Below, in pieces: positions 1-12,728 of a stretch of DNA of 64,000 nucleotides (position 1 is its first letter; the number at the start of each line of letters is the position of its first letter). The notes below the pieces were generated by a model, which was not told where the DNA came from, did no database searches, and was given only the letters and a program-made list of their open reading frames with translations. The translations under genes and the position numbers were made by a program. The stretch is from an uncultured Pelagibacteraceae bacterium (GTDB taxonomy: Bacteria; Pseudomonadota; Alphaproteobacteria; Pelagibacterales; Pelagibacteraceae). Location: NCBI GenBank assembly GCA_902533945.1, contig CACANS010000002.1:1-64000 (forward strand), given 5' to 3'.

Positions 1-1100
1 GAAAGTAACTTATATGAATCTTCTACTGTTATTAATTGATCGATACTAAATTGAAATCTTTTATATAAATTAAACAAATCTTCTTCTTCATAATTTCCAG
101 AATGTGTGGCTTTTTCTATAGAAAGAATTCTTTCACTATTTTCTAAGTCAACTTTGCTTGTATCAATTAATAAATTTGAAGAAGCTAAATATTTCCAAAT
201 TAGGTCTGAAGTCTTATCTAAAGGTTCATATTCAAATCCATCATTATTTGTTCTATGTGATAAATGAAAATCTAATAAGTTTTTATCAGATACTGTATTA
301 TCAATTTGTTCATTATACCCCATCAACAGCAATAATCGATCTTCAAAAAATTTATCCTTAAATCCTTCTTCTTTTAACAAATCTAAATTAAGTTGAGCTT
401 GATCTTGCTCATCTTCGTTAAATAAACAATATATTTTATATTTTAATAAATATTGATCAGTTAATGGATAATCTAAAATTTTAAAAATTTCACATGCTTT
501 TTTTATATCAGCAAGTGACAAATAGTGATCAAGATAAAACCTAATAAGATTATCATTGATATTTGAAAAATTATTTTTTATTACAAATTGTTTTATTAAA
601 TTAAGGTCTTTTTTTTTAATTAACCAATTAATTTTGTACTTGTTAAATTGGTTTACAGAAATGTTAACTTTAGGAGCTAACGAATTTGTTAAAATTACTT
701 TATTGTATATTTCTCTAGCATCTTGTGAAAGATTTAATTTATCTAATTTTTTTATTAAATTATCAATTTTTTCACCATCCGAGTTTACCCACATATTTAA
801 TTTAAAATTATTTTCGCCAGGATCATATAAACCCAATATTTCTAATTTTTTTGAATCAATATTACCATCCTCAGAAATTTTATATGAAACTATCTCACCA
901 ATATTTTTTTTTTCATCTATAATATTAATTTCACTTGAACTAACATTGTTTTCATCTTTTTTTATTTGATTTTCTCCTTCATTATTTAAGCTCCATATAT
1001 CTTTTGCTTCCTCCTCAGCATAAAGATTCGCTGAGATTGAAATAAATATTGTAAAAATTGTTATAATAAATTTGTTATTTAACAACTTTAAGTTTTTCAT
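1..1100 (-). CDS. Putative secreted/periplasmic helical protein, C-terminus cut by window start (partial)
   Basis: Manual reverse-strand translation from ATG at 1100: MKNLKLLNNKFIITIFTIFISISANLYAEEEAKDIWSLNNEGENQ..., with a signal-peptide-like N-terminus and an open frame to base 1. Missing from the ORF track, probably because it has no stop inside the window. Confidence 0.7.
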   Translation of the reverse strand, partial: MKNLKLLNNKFIITIFTIFISISANLYAEEEAKDIWSLNNEGENQIKKDENNVSSSEINIIDEKKNIGEIVSYKISEDGNIDSKKLEILGLYDPGENNFKLNMWVNSDGEKIDNLIKKLDKLNLSQDAREIYNKVILTNSLAPKVNISVNQFNKYKINWLIKKKDLNLIKQFVIKNNFSNINDNLIRFYLDHYLSLADIKKACEIFKILDYPLTDQYLLKYKIYCLFNEDEQDQAQLNLDLLKEEGFKDKFFEDRLLLLMGYNEQIDNTVSDKNLLDFHLSHRTNNDGFEYEPLDKTSDLIWKYLASSNLLIDTSKVDLENSERILSIEKATHSGNYEEEDLFNLYKRFQFSIDQLITVEDSYKLL

Positions 1101-1257
1101 TAGGTATTATTTTTTCTATTTTTTGGTTTGGTGATGGAAAATCGATTTTATTTAGCAAAAATATTCCAAATATCAAAATTAAAAGAACAACTAGTATTTT
1201 TATAGTTATACTAAATAAGTTTGCTTTAACTTGGCTTGTTTTTTTATAGAATTGCAT
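1075..1257 (-). CDS. Small single-TM hypothetical protein
   Basis: 60-aa ORF with a central hydrophobic segment (ITIKILVVLLILIFGIFLL). Overlaps the start of the downstream gene by 26 nt and is divergent from aroK. Confidence 0.55.
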   Translation of the reverse strand: MQFYKKTSQVKANLFSITIKILVVLLILIFGIFLLNKIDFPSPNQKIEKIIPNEKLKVVK

Positions 1258-1314
1258 ATAACTTTAACTAGTTTCAAAATAAGACAAATTTGTGTTTTTT
1301 CAAATAATAATAAT

Positions 1315-1824
1315 ATGAAAACAAATAAAAACCTAGTTTTACTAGGTATGATGGGTTCTGGAAAATCAACAATTGGTAAATTTTTATCAAAAAAAACTAA
1401 TTACAAGTTTATTGATATAGATAAAAAAATAGAATCAGAAAAAAATTTGAGTATATCGAATATATTTGAAAAATATGGTGAAAATTATTTTAGAAAGCTA
1501 GAAAGAGAAATATCAATAAAATATATTGATCATGAAAATGTAATAATTGCTCTTGGAGGTGGTGCATTTTTAGATGAACAAATAAGAAAAAAAGTACTTA
1601 AAAATAGTTTATCTATATGGCTAAATTGGGATGCAAAAACTTTGATAAAAAGAATTAAAAATAGTAAAAAAAGACCAATAATTTTGTCCTTAAATGAAAA
1701 TGAAATTAATGAACTTATTGAACAAAGGAATAAAATTTATTCAAAAGCACAAATTAAAATAGATTGTGATAACTTAAAAAAAATTGAAATAGTAAATTAT
1801 ATAATTAAAAAGTATATAAAATGA
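1315..1824 (+). CDS. aroK: Shikimate kinase
   Basis: P-loop LLGMMGSGKSTIGKFLS and ALGGGAF motif; directly followed by aroB. ATG at 1315 preferred over the ORF-track start at 1231. Confidence 0.93.
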   Translation: MKTNKNLVLLGMMGSGKSTIGKFLSKKTNYKFIDIDKKIESEKNLSISNIFEKYGENYFRKLEREISIKYIDHENVIIALGGGAFLDEQIRKKVLKNSLSIWLNWDAKTLIKRIKNSKKRPIILSLNENEINELIEQRNKIYSKAQIKIDCDNLKKIEIVNYIIKKYIK

Positions 1825-2915
1825 AAAAAATTAATGTAAACACAAAAATTGGATCATACAATATTTATATAGGCAATAAAATTTTAAGTAAAATAGAATT
1901 TTTGCTTAAAAAAAATAATATAATTTCAAACAAATTCTTGATTATAATTGATAGCAATGTTCCAAAAAAATATAAAAAAATATTCGCATCGAAATATTTT
2001 AAAAAAAAATATATTATTTCAATTCGATTTAATGAAAAAAATAAAAACTATAATTCTATACAAAAAATTTTAGAAGTTTTACAAAAGAATAACTTTAATC
2101 GAAATGATGCTATTATATGTTTGGGTGGAGGTATTGCTGGTGACTTAAGTGGATTTGCAGCAAGCATATTTAAAAGAGGAATAAAATTTATAAATATACC
2201 TACAACTTTATTAGCACAGGTAGACTCATCAATTGGTGGTAAGACTGGCTTTAATACAAAATTTGGAAAAAATTTAATTGGAACATTTTATCAACCTTCT
2301 ATAGTTATCTCTGATACAGAAACATTAAATAGTCTCAACGAACGTGAAATAATTTGCGGTTATGCAGAAATATTAAAACATGCATTAATACAAAGTAAAA
2401 ATTTTTATAACTATTTAATCAATAATCAAAAAAAAATTTTGAAATTAAATTCTCAAAAAATCCAAATTTTAATTTACAAAAGCTGTTTAATTAAAAAAAA
2501 AATAGTTCAGAAGGATACGGCTGAAAAAAATATTAGAAAAATATTAAACTTTGGCCATACTTTTGGTCATGCATATGAGTCTACTTTAAATTTTTCAAAA
2601 AAATTAAACCATGGAGAAGCTGTATTATTAGGAATAATTAGTGCAATTAAATTAAGTAATAAGTTAAAAATTCTGAGTAAAAAAAATTATGAAAATATTA
2701 CTAATCATTTTAAAAAATTATTGTTACCTAAAGACATTAAAAAATATTTTAAAATTAAAGACATAAATAAAATAGTTTATTTTATGGAAAATGATAAAAA
2801 AAATGTTGATAAATATATTAATTTAGTTTTGCTTTCCAGTATAGGTAAAACTATTTACTATAAAATTAATAAAAAATTTTTAAAGAAATTTTTTAATGAT
2901 CAATTAAATAAATAA
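1821..2915 (+). CDS. aroB: 3-dehydroquinate synthase
   Basis: GGGIAGDLSGFAASIFKRGI, PTTLLAQVDSSIGGKTG and FGHTFGHAYE motifs; overlaps aroK by 4 nt. Confidence 0.95.
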   Translation: MKKINVNTKIGSYNIYIGNKILSKIEFLLKKNNIISNKFLIIIDSNVPKKYKKIFASKYFKKKYIISIRFNEKNKNYNSIQKILEVLQKNNFNRNDAIICLGGGIAGDLSGFAASIFKRGIKFINIPTTLLAQVDSSIGGKTGFNTKFGKNLIGTFYQPSIVISDTETLNSLNEREIICGYAEILKHALIQSKNFYNYLINNQKKILKLNSQKIQILIYKSCLIKKKIVQKDTAEKNIRKILNFGHTFGHAYESTLNFSKKLNHGEAVLLGIISAIKLSNKLKILSKKNYENITNHFKKLLLPKDIKKYFKIKDINKIVYFMENDKKNVDKYINLVLLSSIGKTIYYKINKKFLKKFFNDQLNK

Positions 2916-3164
2916 TATTTCTAATGAATGAATATTATTTTTTATTTGATCTTTAAGTAATGAGTGTAATTTTCTTGTAGCCTCTATTTTTGACAATTTA
3001 TTTAATTCATCTGATTTAATTTTTATCTTAATGTGAAATTTATCTGGATTAAAATTCTTATGTTTTTTATGTAAAAAACTTTTGTCTAAAATTTCCAATT
3101 CTATAACTTTAATATTATTTTCTATTTTTTGTTTAACTACATTAATTAATTGATTTATATCCAT
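2904..3164 (-). CDS. BolA family protein
   Basis: 86 aa with a BolA-like fold signature (HKNFNPDKFHIKIKIKSDEL...HSLLKDQIKNNIHSLEI); located beside the DnaJ/cobS/cobT block. Confidence 0.8.
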   Translation of the reverse strand: MDINQLINVVKQKIENNIKVIELEILDKSFLHKKHKNFNPDKFHIKIKIKSDELNKLSKIEATRKLHSLLKDQIKNNIHSLEILFI

Positions 3165-3186
3165 AAAGAATATTAAGATATAATAT

Positions 3187-3714
3187 ATGAAAAATTTATG
3201 CGATTGGAATAACTGCTATAAATATGGTGAATTTAGAGCTCCAATTGAAAGAGATAATAGTAAAAAGCACAGATTACTGTGTATTGATCATATAAAAGAA
3301 TTTAATAAAAAATGGGATTATTTTTCAGGCATGACAGATAAAGAAATATATAATTTTATAAAATCTGATATGACTTGGCATAAATCTACACAAAATTTTG
3401 CTTCATCTGATAATTTTTTTAATATCCTATGGCAAAATACTCTAAAAGATGAAAAAAAAAATTCACAATATTTTGCGAAATTTTCAGATCAAAAAAATAT
3501 TAAATTTACAAGTAACGACATTAAAGCTTTTAGTATTTTAAACATATCTGTAGGCGATAAATGGGAAAAAATAAAAATTAAATTTAAAAAACTTGTAAAA
3601 AAATATCACCCTGATATGAACTCGGGAAGTAAAAAATTTGAAGAAAAATTGAAAGTTATTACATTGGCATATAATCAATTAAAAAATACGTATAAAGGAA
3701 AAATTGACACCTAA
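3187..3714 (+). CDS. DnaJ-domain protein
   Basis: C-terminal J domain with HPD ([28 protein letters not shown]). Confidence 0.85.
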   Translation: MKNLCDWNNCYKYGEFRAPIERDNSKKHRLLCIDHIKEFNKKWDYFSGMTDKEIYNFIKSDMTWHKSTQNFASSDNFFNILWQNTLKDEKKNSQYFAKFSDQKNIKFTSNDIKAFSILNISVGDKWEKIKIKFKKLVKKYHPDMNSGSKKFEEKLKVITLAYNQLKNTYKGKIDT

Positions 3715-4678
3715 TTTAAATATTAAACCAGATATTAAAATATCAGTTAAGCAATCTTTTGGAATTGATAGTGAAATGGAAGTAGAAGCTTTCTCAAAAA
3801 AAAATGAGTTTGTTCCAGAAATTGACAAAGATTATAAATTTGATCGAGATACAACTTTGGCAATTTTAAGTGGATTTAATTATAACAAAAAAGTTATTGT
3901 TCACGGCTATCACGGAACTGGTAAAAGTACACATATTACTCAAGTAGCCGCTAGATTAAATTGGCCTTGTTTAAGAATTAATTTAGACTCTCATATAAGT
4001 AGAATTGATTTAATAGGAAAAGATGCAATTGTAGTTAAAGATGGAAAACAAATTACTCAATTTGTTGAAGGATTGCTGCCATGGGCATTTCAAAATCCAG
4101 TTGCTTTAGTTTTTGATGAATATGATGCTGGACGTCCTGATGTATTGTTTGTATTACAAAGAATATTAGAAAGCGATGGTTCTTTTACTCTAATAGACAA
4201 AAATAAAGTTGTTAAACAAAATGATTATTTTAGATTATTTGCTACAGCTAACACAATTGGATTAGGTGATACAACAGGTTTGTATACTGGAACTCAACAA
4301 ATTAATCAGGCACAAATGGATAGATGGAACATTGTTACAACTCTTAACTATTTAACATTAGAAAAAGAAATGGAAGTTGTTTTAGCAAAAAATAAAAATT
4401 TAAATAATTCAAAAGGTAAAGAAAAAGTTTCAAATATGATTAAAGTTGCTTCATTAACAAGAAAAGGTTTTATAGCAGGAGATATTTCTACAGTAATGAG
4501 TCCAAGAACTGTTTTACATTGGGCAGAAAATTCAGAAATATTTAAAGATACTGGTTATGCATTTAGAGTAACATTTTTAAATAAATGTGATGAAATTGAA
4601 AAAAGCACAATAGCTGAATATTATCAAAGATGCTTTGGTGAAGAATTACCAGAGTCAATGATAAACGTTCAGATGTAA
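3704..4678 (+). CDS. cobS: CobS-like AAA+ ATPase (cobaltochelatase CobS family)
   Basis: Walker [31 protein letters not shown] and [11 protein letters not shown]; followed by cobT. TTG start overlaps the upstream gene by 11 nt. Confidence 0.9.
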   Translation: MTPNLNIKPDIKISVKQSFGIDSEMEVEAFSKKNEFVPEIDKDYKFDRDTTLAILSGFNYNKKVIVHGYHGTGKSTHITQVAARLNWPCLRINLDSHISRIDLIGKDAIVVKDGKQITQFVEGLLPWAFQNPVALVFDEYDAGRPDVLFVLQRILESDGSFTLIDKNKVVKQNDYFRLFATANTIGLGDTTGLYTGTQQINQAQMDRWNIVTTLNYLTLEKEMEVVLAKNKNLNNSKGKEKVSNMIKVASLTRKGFIAGDISTVMSPRTVLHWAENSEIFKDTGYAFRVTFLNKCDEIEKSTIAEYYQRCFGEELPESMINVQM

Positions 4679-6475
4679 ATGAAAAAAGACGACATAATTA
4701 AAGAACAATTTAAACAAGCATTAATATCTACAATTAAAGTTATATCAGACGAATATAAAAAAGACGTAAAAGTAAAAGATAATCTTAGTTCAAAAAATTT
4801 TAATTTTTTTGAATTAGATAATCTAAATGTGAAACATGATTTTGTTAAATTAAGAGCTGCAGGTGACTCTGAAGCTTTGAAAAGAAAATTTTGTAATAAA
4901 GAAATTTACGAAAATAATAAACCTCAAAAAAATTCAGCAAAATCACTATATGATATATCAGAAAAAATAAGATACGAATTGCTTGGTTCAAAAATGTTGA
5001 AAGGTGTTTCAAAAAATCTTAATGATAATTATTTGTTTCAATTGAAATTAAAAAGAAAAGATCAAATTAAATCAAAAGATGATACCAACATAGGTGAAGC
5101 ATTTGAACTTTACATGCTTAAAAATTTTTTTAAAATTGAATTAAACCCATTATCTAAAAAAATATTAAGTTTTTGGGAAGCTGATTTTAATAATTCATTT
5201 GCGAAATATTTAACATTTTTAAATCAAAATTTAGAAAATCAGGAGTTATACAATTCAAAATTTTCAGAATTAATTGATAATATGGAAATATTCAATGATG
5301 AAAATGAAGAAAAAAACGAACAAGATCAAGAAAATGATCAAGAAAATTCTGAAAATCAGAATGATGATAGCCAATCTGAAGGAAAAGAACAGTCAAGTAA
5401 GGCAGAAGATGATCAAGGAAGTTTTGACTCAGAATATGATTTAAATGATTTTAGTATTGACGAAAAACTAGTAGACACTGACTCCAGCAAAGAAAGTTCA
5501 GAAAAAATAATTCAAAAACTAAATACAACAACTGGTGAAAAAGATTATAAAATTTTTACAAATGAATATGATGAAATAATAAAAGCGGAAAATCTAGAAA
5601 ATCCAAAAGAAATTCAAAAGCTTAGAAAAAACTTGGACCAACAGTTAACTAATTTTCAAAATGTAGTTACAAAACTTGCAAATAAACTTCAAAGACAACT
5701 TTTAGCAAAACAAAATAGATCCTGGGAATTTGATTTAGAGGAAGGATTGCTTGATAGTTCAAAACTTCCAAGAATAATTATAGATCCATATAATTCTCTT
5801 TCTTTTAAAAGGGAAAAAGATTTAGAATTTAAAGATACAATAGTTAGTTTGCTAATTGATAATTCAGGATCTATGAGAGGACGTCCTATAACTATCGCAG
5901 CCATATGTGCAGATATTTTATCTAGAACGCTTGAAAGATGTTCTGTAAAAGTTGAAATTTTGGGTTTTACAACAAAAAACTGGAAAGGTGGCCAGAGTAG
6001 GGAAAACTGGAATAAAAATGGGAAAGTTAAAAATCCAGGAAGGTTAAATGACTTGAGGCACATAATTTATAAAGGAGGCGACATTCACTGGAGACAAGCA
6101 AAAAATAATATAGGATTAATGTTGAAGGAAGGCATATTGAAAGAAAATATCGATGGTGAAGCAATTTTGTGGGCTTATAATAGATTAGTTAAAAGAAAAG
6201 AAGAAAGAAAAATATTAATGGTTATTTCAGATGGCGCACCAGTTGACGACTCTACACTTTCAGTTAATTCAGGAGATTTTTTAGAAAAGCATCTAAAAAA
6301 AATAGTAAAATATATTGAAAATAAAACTAATATAGAAATACTGGCAATTGGTATAGGTCATGATGTTTCTAGGTATTATAAAAAAGCTATAAAAATTTCA
6401 GATGTACAAGAACTTGGCGATGTAATGATAGGTCAATTAAGTGGTTTATTTGATAATAAAAAAAAGCTTAATTAA
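4679..6475 (+). CDS. cobT: CobT-like VWA-domain protein (cobaltochelatase CobT family)
   Basis: Acidic central region followed by a C-terminal VWA domain with MIDAS DNSGSM ([26 protein letters not shown]). Confidence 0.9.
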   Translation: MKKDDIIKEQFKQALISTIKVISDEYKKDVKVKDNLSSKNFNFFELDNLNVKHDFVKLRAAGDSEALKRKFCNKEIYENNKPQKNSAKSLYDISEKIRYELLGSKMLKGVSKNLNDNYLFQLKLKRKDQIKSKDDTNIGEAFELYMLKNFFKIELNPLSKKILSFWEADFNNSFAKYLTFLNQNLENQELYNSKFSELIDNMEIFNDENEEKNEQDQENDQENSENQNDDSQSEGKEQSSKAEDDQGSFDSEYDLNDFSIDEKLVDTDSSKESSEKIIQKLNTTTGEKDYKIFTNEYDEIIKAENLENPKEIQKLRKNLDQQLTNFQNVVTKLANKLQRQLLAKQNRSWEFDLEEGLLDSSKLPRIIIDPYNSLSFKREKDLEFKDTIVSLLIDNSGSMRGRPITIAAICADILSRTLERCSVKVEILGFTTKNWKGGQSRENWNKNGKVKNPGRLNDLRHIIYKGGDIHWRQAKNNIGLMLKEGILKENIDGEAILWAYNRLVKRKEERKILMVISDGAPVDDSTLSVNSGDFLEKHLKKIVKYIENKTNIEILAIGIGHDVSRYYKKAIKISDVQELGDVMIGQLSGLFDNKKKLN

Positions 6476-7763
6476 TTTTTGATAAATCCTTGTTTCTCCA
6501 TTTTATTATTACCTCTGCGCCAGTAGAATTTTCTGAATTTTTAAATAATATATTTGCATAATTTTTCTCTAAAAGAGTTTTACCTATAAAGGTTCCTAAA
6601 CCTAATCCATATTTAGCTATATTTTTTTCTTCAGCACTTCTTATATAAGGTTCACCAAGTTTATTTTTTTCAATTAGATCTTTAGGAAAGCCTGGACCAT
6701 CATCTTTTATTATTATTTTTGTATTTTTTATATCACTGATCAAAGAAATTTTTATCTCATTTCTACTAAACTTATTTGCATTACCAATAAAATTTCTTAA
6801 ACCATATATGATCTCTGATGATTTTGAACTTTTTATTGGATTTCTATGATCATCAATATTCAATGTAATTTTTTTGTTGCTTATTTCTGCGTAGGATCGA
6901 ATTATTTCTTTTAAGTAGTCATTAAGTTCTAAATTGGAATCTAGGAAACTGTCATTAATATTTGGTTTCATTGTTAATTTCTTTAAAATTTCACCACATC
7001 TATTGCTTTGGCTTATAAGTAAATCTAGATCTTTTTTAAATTTTGTGTCTGTTGTCAAATCTTTTTTAAGTTCTTTTGCAGTCAACAAAATTGTAGACAA
7101 AGGAGTGCCAAGTGAGTGAGCCGCAGCTGCAGCCTGGCCACCTAAAGAAATTAGTTCATTTTCTTTGGCCATTATTTCTTGAATTTGATCGTATGCTCTC
7201 TGTCTTATTCTGTTTTCCTCACCAAATTTAAAACCAAAATAAACTAAAAATAATAATCCTATTACAATGCTTAAAGGAATAGAATAAAGATAATATTCTG
7301 GAGCATGAAAATGTAATTGAGAAGAAATAGGATGTGGCAAATCAAGATAAAAAAAAGTGAGCAAACATAAAATTAAAATTACAATTAAAACTAAAATTAC
7401 AGAACTATATAGATTTAAATACTGAGAAGAAAATACAGCTGGAATTATAATTAAAAAAATAAATGGATTAGTAATACCGCCTGTCAAAAAAAATAAAATT
7501 CCAAGCTGAAATATATCAAAAGCTAGGTATATTGTTGAAGATAAATTATTTAATTGATTTTTTTTAATTTTAAATTTTAAATAAATATTTGTTAATAAAC
7601 TTAAAAAAACTATAAAGATACATAAAGTATAATTAAATTTAAAATTTAATAAAAATTGTACACATAAAATTGTAGTTATTTGTCCAATGTACGCAATCCA
7701 TCTTAAATTTACATAGGTTGATTTATTTAAAAAATAAAGGTTTGAAGCTTTTAAAAACTTCAT
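6468..7763 (-). CDS. regB: RegB/PrrB/ActS-type redox sensor histidine kinase
   Basis: Six-TM-like N-terminus, H-box [26 protein letters not shown]-terminal HATPase (DDGPGFP...[14 protein letters not shown]). Confidence 0.85.
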   Translation of the reverse strand: MKFLKASNLYFLNKSTYVNLRWIAYIGQITTILCVQFLLNFKFNYTLCIFIVFLSLLTNIYLKFKIKKNQLNNLSSTIYLAFDIFQLGILFFLTGGITNPFIFLIIIPAVFSSQYLNLYSSVILVLIVILILCLLTFFYLDLPHPISSQLHFHAPEYYLYSIPLSIVIGLLFLVYFGFKFGEENRIRQRAYDQIQEIMAKENELISLGGQAAAAAHSLGTPLSTILLTAKELKKDLTTDTKFKKDLDLLISQSNRCGEILKKLTMKPNINDSFLDSNLELNDYLKEIIRSYAEISNKKITLNIDDHRNPIKSSKSSEIIYGLRNFIGNANKFSRNEIKISLISDIKNTKIIIKDDGPGFPKDLIEKNKLGEPYIRSAEEKNIAKYGLGLGTFIGKTLLEKNYANILFKNSENSTGAEVIIKWRNKDLSKIN

Positions 7764-7765
7764 TG

Positions 7766-9826
<2,061 letters not shown>

Positions 9827-9994
9827 TTATTTTTTTTGGAAAAATTAATTATATCATTTTAAGAATAAATAATAAAATCGACATTCTTAACATCATCAAA
9901 TTAAGCTTGATATATCTTAATAATTGGACCGATATAATAATATTTTTCTAATTTTACAAATAATTGAAAAAAAGCTTATTTTTAGGCACTAATT

Positions 9995-10084
9995 TGGCGG
10001 AGAGAGTGGGATTCGAACCCACGGTACCTGTGAGGGTACACACACTTTCCAAGCGTGCGCCTTAAACCGCTCGGCCATCTCTCC
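9995..10084 (-). tRNA. tRNA-Ser (anticodon GGA), CCA encoded
   Basis: Reverse strand GGAGAGATGGCCGAGCGGTTTAAGGCGCACGCTTGGAAAGTGTGTGTACCCTCACAGGTACCGTGGGTTCGAATCCCACTCTCTCCGCCA; paired acceptor stem, long variable arm, anticodon loop TTGGAAA. Confidence 0.95.
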
Positions 10085-10098
10085 CGAATAAAATTAAA

Positions 10099-10902
10099 TT
10101 AAATTAAAAATTTCTTATATTTTTCTTTATTTTTTTTTAAATATTCTGGAAATTCTTCTGACAATTCTTTTTTTTCATATTTATGACCTCTGTTATAAAG
10201 GTCCACTTTCTCATTAATTTTTTTATTAATTATATCAGGTGATGAAAAAGCTTTGTCACTAAATTCTGTGTGCGCAAAACTTTTTAACTTAATTGAGATT
10301 TCTTCTGCTGATAAAATATTATGAAAATGCCAACCTGAGTTCTCAAATACTTCAATACTTTTCTCTTTGTCTATACGCCAAAAAGGATAATTTAAATTTT
10401 TAGTTTTAATTTTCATACGCATATAATCTATTGATTTTAAATTTTTTTTTTTACAAACTCTAGTTCCTTCCCAAGGACTTTCGTATTTATTATACAAATT
10501 AAATTTATAATTAAAACATTTTTGCATAAAAATTCCATATTTTTTTTTTAATATAAAATTTTTTAAAAAATTAGGATTTGGTATTTCATCAGGATCTGAA
10601 AAAAAAATATAATCGTCACTATCTAAAAAATCTAAATTTTTTAATAAATAATCTCTTTGTATAGCTTGATTTTGCCAGGGATTGTTTTTATTAGGAAATG
10701 GTTCCTCTAAAAGGATTAATTTTATTTTATTTTTTTTATAGTTATCTTTTATTTTAAAATTTTGACTTTTAGGTTTTCCTCTATGGTCATATTTTGATTC
10801 GCATATAACAAAATAATCAACATATTCCTCTAATATATTATATCTAAGATCAAAAATATAATTTTCAGAAAAAAAAGTTATACAATCTATTATTTTACTC
10901 AT
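10099..10902 (-). CDS. Glycosyltransferase family 17-like protein
   Basis: MSKIIDCITFFSENYIFDLRYNILEEYVDYFVICESKYDHRGKPK...FSDPDEIPN pattern typical of GT17-like enzymes. Confidence 0.8.
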   Translation of the reverse strand: MSKIIDCITFFSENYIFDLRYNILEEYVDYFVICESKYDHRGKPKSQNFKIKDNYKKNKIKLILLEEPFPNKNNPWQNQAIQRDYLLKNLDFLDSDDYIFFSDPDEIPNPNFLKNFILKKKYGIFMQKCFNYKFNLYNKYESPWEGTRVCKKKNLKSIDYMRMKIKTKNLNYPFWRIDKEKSIEVFENSGWHFHNILSAEEISIKLKSFAHTEFSDKAFSSPDIINKKINEKVDLYNRGHKYEKKELSEEFPEYLKKNKEKYKKFLI

Positions 10903-10922
10903 ACTTCTACCGACTCATTAAA

Positions 10923-12728
10923 TTAATCTTTTTTAATTTTTAGCACACCAATAAATGCTTCCTTTGGTATCTCTACTTTTCCAAATTGTTTAGCTCTTAC
11001 TTTTCCTTTTTTTTGTTTATCTAATAATTTTCTCTTTCTGTCTCTTGCTCCGCCACCGTGAATTTTTGTTAATACATCTTTTTTAAATCCTTTTATTGTT
11101 TCTCTCGCTATTATTTTACCACCTATAGCTGCTTGAATTGGTATCATGAAATTATGTCGAGGTATTAAATCTTTTAATTTTTCACAAACAATTCTCCCAA
11201 TATTTTGGGAAAAATCCTTATGAACCATCATTGCTAAAGCATCAACAGTTTCTCCATTTACTAAAATACTTAATTTCACCAAATTACCTTCTTTATGACC
11301 AGAAATTTCATAGTCAAAGCTAGCATATCCACTAGTCATCGATTTTAATCTATCGTTAAAATCAAATACCACTTCATTAAGAGGAATATCATAATTCAAA
11401 ACCGCTCTATTGCCTGAATAACTTAAATTAGTTTGAATACCTCTTTTGTCTTGGCATAGTTTAATTATTGATCCTAAATATTGATCTGGAGTAATAATTG
11501 TTGCTTTAATCCAAGGTTCTTCAATATGTTTAATTCTTGTAGGATCTGGCAAACTTGAAGGATTTTGTAGATCTTTTACCTGACCATCATTCATATATAT
11601 TTTATAAACGACCCCAGGAGTAGTTGTTAGCAAATTTATTTCAAATTCTCTTTCAAGTCTTTCTGTCACAATTTCAAGATGTAATAAACCCAAAAATCCA
11701 CATCTAAAACCTAGTCCCAATGCCGACGAAGTTTCTGGTTCAAATGAAAAACTTGCATCATTTAATTGTAACTTAGCCAAACCATCTTTTAACTTTTGAT
11801 ATTCAGAACTATCTACTGGAAATAGCCCACAAAATACCACTGGTTTACTAGGTTTAAAACCTGGTAATGCATCTTTTATAGGGTTTGCACTATCACAAAT
11901 CGTGTCTCCAACTTTAGTTTCTGATAATTCCTTTATTCCTGTAGTAATAAATCCGATTTCACCGGCATTTAATTCATTAACATCTTTGGGTTTTGGTGTA
12001 AAAACACCAACTTTTTCAACAATATATTCCCTATTAGTAGACATCATTTTAATTTTCATATTTTTTGAAATTTTTCCATCTATAGCTCTTACTAAAATAA
12101 CCACTCCAAGATAAGTGTCGTACCAACTATCAACTAATAAACATTTTAATTTTTCATCTTTTTTTCCTTTAGGAGCAGGTAAAATTTCGATAATTTGCTC
12201 TAAAATTTCGTCTATGCCTTCACCTGTTTTTCCTGAACAGGGGACTGCCTTTGAAGTATCAATTCCTATTACATCTTCAATTTGCTTATTTGTTCTATCT
12301 AAATCAGAGGCTGGAAGATCAATTTTATTAAGAACTGGTATTATTTCATGATTTATATCTAGTGCTTGATACACATTTGCCAAAGTTTGTGCCTCTACAC
12401 CTTGTGTACTATCCACAATTAATATTGATCCTTCACATGCATATAGCGATCTACTTACCTCATAACTAAAATCTACATGTCCAGGTGTATCAATGATGTT
12501 TAATATATATTTTTTTCCATTTTTTGAATTGTAATTTAATTTTACAGTTTGAGCTTTTATTGTAATTCCTCTTTCTCTTTCAATATCCATTGAATCTAAT
12601 ACTTGAGCTTTCATTTCTCTGTCTGTAAGTCCACCACATTTATGTATTATTCTATCTGCAATAGTCGATTTTCCATGATCTATGTGCGCTATGATTGCAA
12701 AATTTCTAATATAATCAATTTCACTCAT
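10923..12728 (-). CDS. lepA: Elongation factor 4 (LepA)
   Basis: [37 protein letters not shown], and C-terminal [29 protein letters not shown]. Confidence 0.97.
   Translation of the reverse strand: MSEIDYIRNFAIIAHIDHGKSTIADRIIHKCGGLTDREMKAQVLDSMDIERERGITIKAQTVKLNYNSKNGKKYILNIIDTPGHVDFSYEVSRSLYACEGSILIVDSTQGVEAQTLANVYQALDINHEIIPVLNKIDLPASDLDRTNKQIEDVIGIDTSKAVPCSGKTGEGIDEILEQIIEILPAPKGKKDEKLKCLLVDSWYDTYLGVVILVRAIDGKISKNMKIKMMSTNREYIVEKVGVFTPKPKDVNELNAGEIGFITTGIKELSETKVGDTICDSANPIKDALPGFKPSKPVVFCGLFPVDSSEYQKLKDGLAKLQLNDASFSFEPETSSALGLGFRCGFLGLLHLEIVTERLEREFEINLLTTTPGVVYKIYMNDGQVKDLQNPSSLPDPTRIKHIEEPWIKATIITPDQYLGSIIKLCQDKRGIQTNLSYSGNRAVLNYDIPLNEVVFDFNDRLKSMTSGYASFDYEISGHKEGNLVKLSILVNGETVDALAMMVHKDFSQNIGRIVCEKLKDLIPRHNFMIPIQAAIGGKIIARETIKGFKKDVLTKIHGGGARDRKRKLLDKQKKGKVRAKQFGKVEIPKEAFIGVLKIKKD

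Noticed and set aside
556-969. 137-aa plus-strand ORF
   Set aside because: Antisense to the signal-peptide-bearing minus-strand gene 1..1100; composition is the hydrophobic Phe/Ile/Leu-rich mirror of a Lys/Asn-rich coding strand.
1231-1314. N-terminal extension of aroK in the ORF track
   Set aside because: The P-loop kinase homology starts right after the ATG at 1315; the extension overlaps the divergent gene and looks non-coding.
5689-6063. 124-aa minus-strand ORF
   Set aside because: Antisense to the conserved VWA domain of cobT.
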